Positions 59,395 through 64,000 of a DNA stretch of 64,000 nucleotides are shown here, piece after piece. The notes beneath the pieces were generated by a model that was not told the origin of the DNA, did no database searches, and saw only the letters and a program-made list of their open reading frames with translations. A program made the translations under genes and the position numbers. The stretch's first letter is position 1. Each line of letters starts with the position of its first letter. This DNA comes from Topomyia yanbarensis (Eukaryota; Arthropoda; Insecta; Diptera; Culicidae): the NCBI RefSeq assembly GCF_030247195.1, contig NC_080672.1, positions 400,537,037 through 400,601,036 of the forward strand. Reading direction: 5' to 3'.

Positions 59395-59515
59395 CCAACC
59401 TGTATTCATGAAAGTATTAGTGTTTCCAAAAAATTAGTTCACGCCAAAAATGTATATGGCGTTACTTTGAAATGTTTGGTTGGGTTAATGTTGTTGTTCC
59501 CTGGACTTGATTAGT
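59395..59515 (-). mobile_element. Fragment of the CATGAA-rich element
   Basis: On the minus strand AGGGAACAACAACATTAACC, CAACCAAACATTTCAAAGTA, ACGCCATATACATTTTTGGC and CTTTCATGAATACAGG align in order with 15716-15822. This is a reverse-oriented copy of one end of the 13-16 kb element. Confidence 0.75.
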
Positions 59516-60125
59516 TTTTGTTTTTATCTTTGTGCATAAGGATACACTGATTTGTACTAACTATATCAATTCAAAGAACCGAAGTTTTTGATGATTTTAG
59601 GAATTTAGACGCGATTTTCCCGAACTTCACGTTATTGTTATATTTTATTCGTGAGCTTATTATCGAATTTGACACATGGGGTAATGTGACTCATGTTCAT
59701 GATATCAACAGTTTTACTACTTTTTAATGACATTTAATTAGCTAGAGATTAATGAGTAGGGAAATCTATGAAAATTTAGAGCTATAGTACTCAAGTGAGA
59801 GCTAGGTGTGAAATATACAGATCGAAAAACTAGAAGTGGCAGGATTAATAGGAACAGGTTTGAAATCTTACGGACTAATATTTTGTCTTCTGCTGGCTGG
59901 AGTCGAGCCTAGCCATCACCTTATACACAGTAGCAAACCCGCTACCATTGCATGAGCAATGGCAATAGTCTGATACTGGCATTCGAAAGGTAAACAGAGA
60001 TGAACAGTAGCATTTCACGGATGCTGTGAACCGTCGACAGGTTTTAAGTGGTGATCTTACGTGACTTCTTTTTTGTCAGTTCTCCTGGTAATGAGGGACA
60101 AGTCTGTCTTTGCCGTAAGACATGT
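59516..60125. other. No supported gene
   Basis: Short frames only; no recognised repeat. Confidence 0.4.
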
Positions 60126-60436
60126 TAGGGACCATCCATAGATGACGTAGCATTATATGGGGAAAGGGGGATTTTTGCATGTTGTGATGATGTGTGACGA
60201 TTGGGAGGTAGGGGGTCATGTCATGCTACGTAGCTTTTTTAAAGGGGAATAACTAACATAGTTTTTTATTTTAAAAAAAAGTACGGCGACAAGGGGGGGG
60301 GGGAGAATTACCGTCAAGCTACGTAATTACCAGGAGGGTATTTGGAGGTTTGTGACGAAATGCTACTATGGGGGAGGGGGGTGGGGGGTGTTTAAAATCA
60401 CTCAAAAAATACTACGTCATTTATGGATCGTGCCTT
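60126..60436. mobile_element. MITE with GGGACCATCCA ends, reverse copy
   Basis: TAGGGACCATCCATAGATGA at the left and TCATTTATGGATCGTGCCTTA at the right are inverted with a few changes. The interior has GGGGGAGGGG tracts and a GCTACGTAGC palindrome as in 45351-45635, in opposite orientation. TTA occurs at both borders. Confidence 0.85.
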
Positions 60437-60587
60437 AACCCGATCTTCGCAGCTTTCAACAAAAATGGCATGACAAATCAACGTGAAATGCTTCGAGCAT
60501 GTATAATTGTGAATGGTGCTATTGGCTCATGTCGTACATCCGGCCTCACAACTCGCGACATTTGTGCTGTCACGTTCGATATGACTA

Positions 60588-60829
60588 GGGACCATTCATA
60601 AATTACGTAACGCGTTTATGGGGGAGGGGGTACGACAAGTTGTGGCATAGGGGGAGGGGGAGTAAGCTAGATCGTTACGCAACATGTTTTCACCGAAGAA
60701 AAAAAAATTCAAGGAATTTGTTACGTAATAGAGAAGGCGGGGATGGAGAAATTTGTGACAATTTGTTACATGGGGAGGGGGAGTCAATTTTAGGCAATTT
60801 CTGCGTTACATAATTTATGAATGGTCCTC
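60588..60829. mobile_element. MITE with GGGACCATTCATAAATTACG ends
   Basis: TA at 60586-60587 and 60830-60831 flanks inverted ends GGGACCATTCATAAATTACG and TAATTTATGAATGGTCCTC. The interior is G-rich (GGGGGAGGGGG). It is a relative of the preceding MITE with a different subterminal region. Between the two lies 150 bp (60437-60585) with a coding-like frame that I do not recognise. Confidence 0.9.
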
Positions 60830-60831
60830 TA

Positions 60832-61640
60832 TTGATAACTTAGATATCAACCTAAGAGGCACTGAAATCAATAACTTAAGTAGCAGAAATCAGCATACAA
60901 ATCTGCACTTACCCAACATTTACACGATCTGGCAGGCTAACTGGAAGAACGACCACTTTGTTTTCAACAGATGGAGATGGCGTTTGATCACGGTTTAGCA
61001 AATATTATTTTATTTTGTCTATCGCCTACGTTTCAAAGGTCTACGCCTTCATCTTCGGTTACAATAATATCATAGTCAAGTGATTTTGAACATGGAATCT
61101 CAAACGCAACGGCGATGTGGCAAGGAAAATGTGTTGAAATTAACTCTCTGCTCCGAAGGTATTACCCAAAAGTTGGCAAACTGGTATGTACCCAACGAGC
61201 TCGAACCGTGCAGATAACGACGATTTTAACCCGTCAGGGTAACAATTTAGCATTGGGTGGAAATATACCTATTTGTACGTACTCTCTGCGTAGAGTGTAT
61301 TGTTTATGTAACATAATGCTCACCACTGTTCCTTATGATCGTTCACTTTTTCTTGTAAATTTTGTTTGTTATAGCTTTTGTGAACGATTTTGTTGGTCTA
61401 GACAGGTGTAGAAAATTTTGTTTCATATTTCTGTAAAAATAACATAGGACTCTCCTCTTGCTGTTGAGTTGGTTGCTGGTTATGCTGCAAGGGAGATGGC
61501 AGCTATGCATCAAGGCGGTATGTCGACTTGTTTCGGACGAACCACGGTTAAAGACAGACGTCGATTATTTCGGAAAACTTTACCGCCACAATAGCTTGTG
61601 AGCGAAGTGCGCCTGTGTGACGGAAGAGATTCCCGTCCAA
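60832..61640. other. No supported gene
   Basis: Mixed composition. A 98-codon frame at 61115-61411 has no recognised domain. Confidence 0.35.
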
Positions 61641-61922
61641 AGTGCCCGCCTGTGGCTTGGGCACTCATAGTGTTTCTGGTGCTGGATCGCCGTCGGGGGA
61701 AGCTAATCAACAAGGAGTTTTCGCTTCCCCGGCTAGCCGCAAAGGATTCAGACGCACCAATTCGCCCTCGCTGGGAAGGATAAGCCGAACGAGCCTTGCT
61801 CTCCTTCCCAGCTAATAGCCAAGGAGAGCGAAGCAGGGTGGACAGCGGCTCCCCCTGGGAAGGACACTGCGGTGTCTTCCGGGATTCTTTGCGGGGAGCA
61901 AAGAATCCGGTGATTCGTCACC
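61641..61922 (+). repeat. GC-rich run of six consecutive hairpins
   Basis: Perfect or near-perfect stems follow one another: AGTGCCC/GGGCACT (61641-61665), GGGGAAGC/GCTTCCCC (61696-61730), GCTGGGAAGGA/TCCTTCCCAGC (61770-61812), GGAAGGACAC/GTGTCTTCC with one bulge (61857-61880), GGATTCTTTGC/GCAAAGAATCC (61882-61908, 5-base loop) and GGTGA/TCACC (61909-61922). The GC content is far above the neighbourhood. No protein frame spans it. A TATAAG at about 62246 and AATAAA at about 62120 lie downstream, so it could be part of an LTR, but LTR ends were not found. Confidence 0.8.
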
Positions 61923-62399
61923 ACCGTCGCTAGGAAGGTTCCAACAAAAGAGCCCTGCTCACCTCCCTGGCTAATAGATAAGAACCGCTGCCGGAGCAGC
62001 CAACAGACCGAACTGGCCGTTGTTGTCCCGGCCGTACGGAGAAACCCGCCCGCCTGTCTGTAAGCAGTAACCAACAAGGAATCGACACAGTGTAGTGTGC
62101 AGCGAAGGAGAGTTGGTGAAAATAAAGTCGGTAAATTTAGTAATTTATTTTGTTTTGTTTACCCTTTTTTGTTGTTGTTACGAAAATCCGAAATTCTGTG
62201 GAGGCACCTAGGCCGCCCTGAAAGGAAGGGTCCGGCGGGCAAATTTATAAGAACCCGAGTAGTGGGCAAACCCCAACTTACACTACTTACACGGTTCATA
62301 TCATAGGTATATCGCCTTTGATCATTTAAACGTCTCGCTGGATATCGTCACATATCATATTCACAAGTCTACGAATTGGGACGTCTACGAAGAGAACTT

Positions 62400-63480
62400 G
62401 ACGACTAGTTTTAATGGGTTTCTTCCGAAGATTGAATCTGAAAATAAATATAAACGCACTCATAATAGCGGAATATCAAAAAGCTGATAAGCTTCGGGTG
62501 TTTGTAAACAGTTTAAATGATATTGCTGACTACCTTTTACGAAGGAGTACAGAGTGTATATTCCAGCTAACAGGGTTGAAGTCTGTGGGGTTGTTTCCGA
62601 TTCGAGCCTGAGTTGCGAGGACCTGCTGAAACATATTGGATACTGAAGTGCAAACGTTTGCACTCAGCATCAGTTGCAGCTGACGGATGAAAACATACGT
62701 CAACTCAGACTCTTATCGGATGACCCTCGCCCGTTTTGCTCTACCTTACTACCTCCTCTTTGACAAAGTTCGTCTACCTGTTCGCCTCTTTGTGGTGCGA
62801 GTCATGAACTGCAAAACAATTGGGACACACAGCCTTCCATTGTAGCAATAAGGCCCGTTATGGGAATCATGCGAATGATTCCTGTGGCAGGGATGTCGAA
62901 AAGTGTCTTTACTGTTGGGAAAACCCACATGATCTCCCGGCTTGTCCGTACAAATAACGTGAGGAGAATCTTAAGCGTTCCTTTAAGCGATCTTTTGCAG
63001 AAATGCTTAAGATAGCTTCGCCTCTACGAACATCTATACCAACTTGTCTACTGACGAAGGCGACTGTGATGAACCCCAGGAGGGAACAACATCTTCTGCT
63101 GTGCCTAGAAACAATATAAAAAGGAGGAAAATTTCCTCTCCCAAACTTCGTCGTACAGGCCAGAAGGTGTCTCTTCATGGCTCCCCTAAAATAACTACTC
63201 AAGGAAGTGCTGGTGCAAAACCGAAGCAAGTCGCTCCCGGTCTCAGAAACCTGAGCTAGGAAAAGGAGTTCATCAAACACTACAAAAACTACATGTGGTC
63301 CCATATCTCAGCCAGAGAAAGAAACCAGCGCAGGTTAAATAAATTTCTCTGACATTGTGGATCATATTCTTACAGCTTTAAATATTTCTGACCCCCATAA
63401 AAGCATCTTGATAAGCTTTCTCCCCGCAGTAAAAACATTCTTAATGCAATTCACTGCAAAATGGCTCCTCCTTTCAGCGA
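62400..63480 (+). pseudogene. ORF1 (gag-like) remnant
   Basis: Pieces in several frames keep family order: KADKLRVFVNSLNDIADY (about 62480-62530), VYIPANRVEVCGVVSDSSLS (62550-62610), FDKVRLPVRLFVVRVMNC (62758-62812), the knuckle remnant KCLYCWENPHDLPACPYK (62902-62956) and the basic RSFKRSFAEMLKIA (62970-63015). Then NLSTDEGDCDEPQEGTTSSA, RRKISSPKLRRTGQKVSLHG and FSDIVDHILTALNISDPHKS with LISFLPAVKTF (63345-63450) at the end. Several frameshifts and at least three stops make it non-functional. The role in intact elements is RNA binding. Confidence 0.85.
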
Positions 63481-64000
63481 TTGTATCCTTCACTGTTCTA
63501 CAGTGGAATTGCAGAAGCATTATCCCGAAAATCGATTCCTTTAAAATCTTACTAAATAACTTGAAATGCGATGCATTTACACTATGCGGGACATGGTATA
63601 CTTCAGAAATAGACCCTCTCTTCCACGATTTTAATATTATTCGGTTGGATCGAGAACACTCTTACGGAGGAGTACTTTTGGGGATCATAAAGTGAAGTTC
63701 TTTCAATCGAATCGACCTCCCCTCGACACCAGGCATTGTGGTTGTCGCTTGCCAAACCAGAATTAAAGACAAAGATCTTTGTATTGCTTCCACCTACATC
63801 CCCCCTAGAGCCTTAGTTAGCCACCGACGGTTTGGCGATATTGCGGAACTCCTCCCCGCCCCGAGGCTAGTTTCAGGTGACTTCAATTCCCGCGGCACGG
63901 CATGGGGTTGCCTTCATGACGATAATCGATCTACCCTACTCTATTAGCTTTTCGACAATGTCAAGATGACCATTTTGAATACGGCTGATATGACACGGAT
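63481..64000 (+). pseudogene. ORF2 endonuclease domain, partial
   Basis: The frame reads TVLQWNCRSIIPKIDSFKIL (WNCRS carries the Asn motif). CDAFTLCGTWYTSEIDPLF follows, where the usual ETW Glu is replaced by GTW, so a metal-binding residue is lost. YGGVLLGI, then a frame change, DKDLCIASTYIPPRALVS and APRLVSGDFNSRGTAWGCLH follow with the intact GDFN motif. A TAG at about 63946 interrupts LLY-stop-LFDNVKM, and the domain continues as TILNTADMTR to the window edge. It is the AP-type endonuclease of a non-LTR retrotransposon. Confidence 0.9.

Larger units (their letters stand above)
62390..64000 (+). mobile_element. Degraded non-LTR retrotransposon running off the window
   Basis: A gag-type ORF1 (about 62400-63480) is followed by the endonuclease start of ORF2 (about 63485 to the window end). 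Both carry stops and frameshifts. The ORF1 wording matches the remnant at 29.6-30.4 kb. The reverse transcriptase would lie beyond 64000. Confidence 0.85.

Overview
The window is eukaryotic and looks like mosquito (Culicidae, probably culicine) intergenic or intronic DNA. There is no operon organisation and almost no long open reading frame. The landscape is AT-rich and full of non-LTR retrotransposon pieces, including a Jockey-clade element resembling the mosquito Juan family, and of short TA- or TTAA-flanked inverted-repeat elements. It also carries several copies of a repeat ending in TATATGAGAAAGGCAAAA, which I associate with mosquito genomes. This assignment comes from pattern recognition only; no search was run.

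Layout. 1-4.1 kb is unremarkable apart from a CCCGGGA-rich patch. 4.15-9.37 kb is one satellite-like domain built on a 7-bp unit: 132 uninterrupted copies of GAAAATC (4429-5352), a decayed GAAAATT/GTGAAAATT flank with a ~550-bp higher-order duplication, then a CAAGTCC heptamer field interrupted by a probable solo LTR (8535-9100). 9.58-11.37 kb is a foldback element with ~590-bp inverted arms. 12.8-15.9 kb holds a tRNA-derived SINE and a 3-kb CATGAA-rich element with two tandem arrays and a nested 0.95-kb inverted-repeat element. 18-25 kb holds a gutted non-LTR retrotransposon, a TTAA-flanked MITE, a piggyBac-like wreck and an internally deleted Juan-like element on the minus strand whose leader carries a 37-bp hairpin tandem. 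29-34 kb has scattered gag and reverse transcriptase remnants. 34.6-38 kb has two tandem arrays (116- and 122-bp units) carrying ATGGCG motifs, and between them a retroposed insertion with a 22-bp target duplication. 38.7-41.4 kb contains two back-to-back giant palindromic elements with clean target duplications (5 bp CATAT and 8 bp TTACACAA).

The one piece of host protein-coding sequence I can support is a short minus-strand first coding exon at 42744-42822 (MGCGQSKIHLYPRK..., a myristoylation/palmitoylation-type N-terminus) followed by a good splice donor. If real, the rest of that gene lies at lower coordinates, so much of the left part of the window could be its first intron.

43.7-64 kb is again repeat-rich: MITEs at 45.4, 56.1-56.9, 60.1-60.8 and 57.6-58.9 kb, a TTCATTTTA field at 52 kb, a run of six closely spaced hairpins in a GC-rich stretch at 61.64-61.92 kb, and a degraded non-LTR retrotransposon (gag then endonuclease) running off the right edge. 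No RNA genes, CRISPR arrays or bacterial features were seen.
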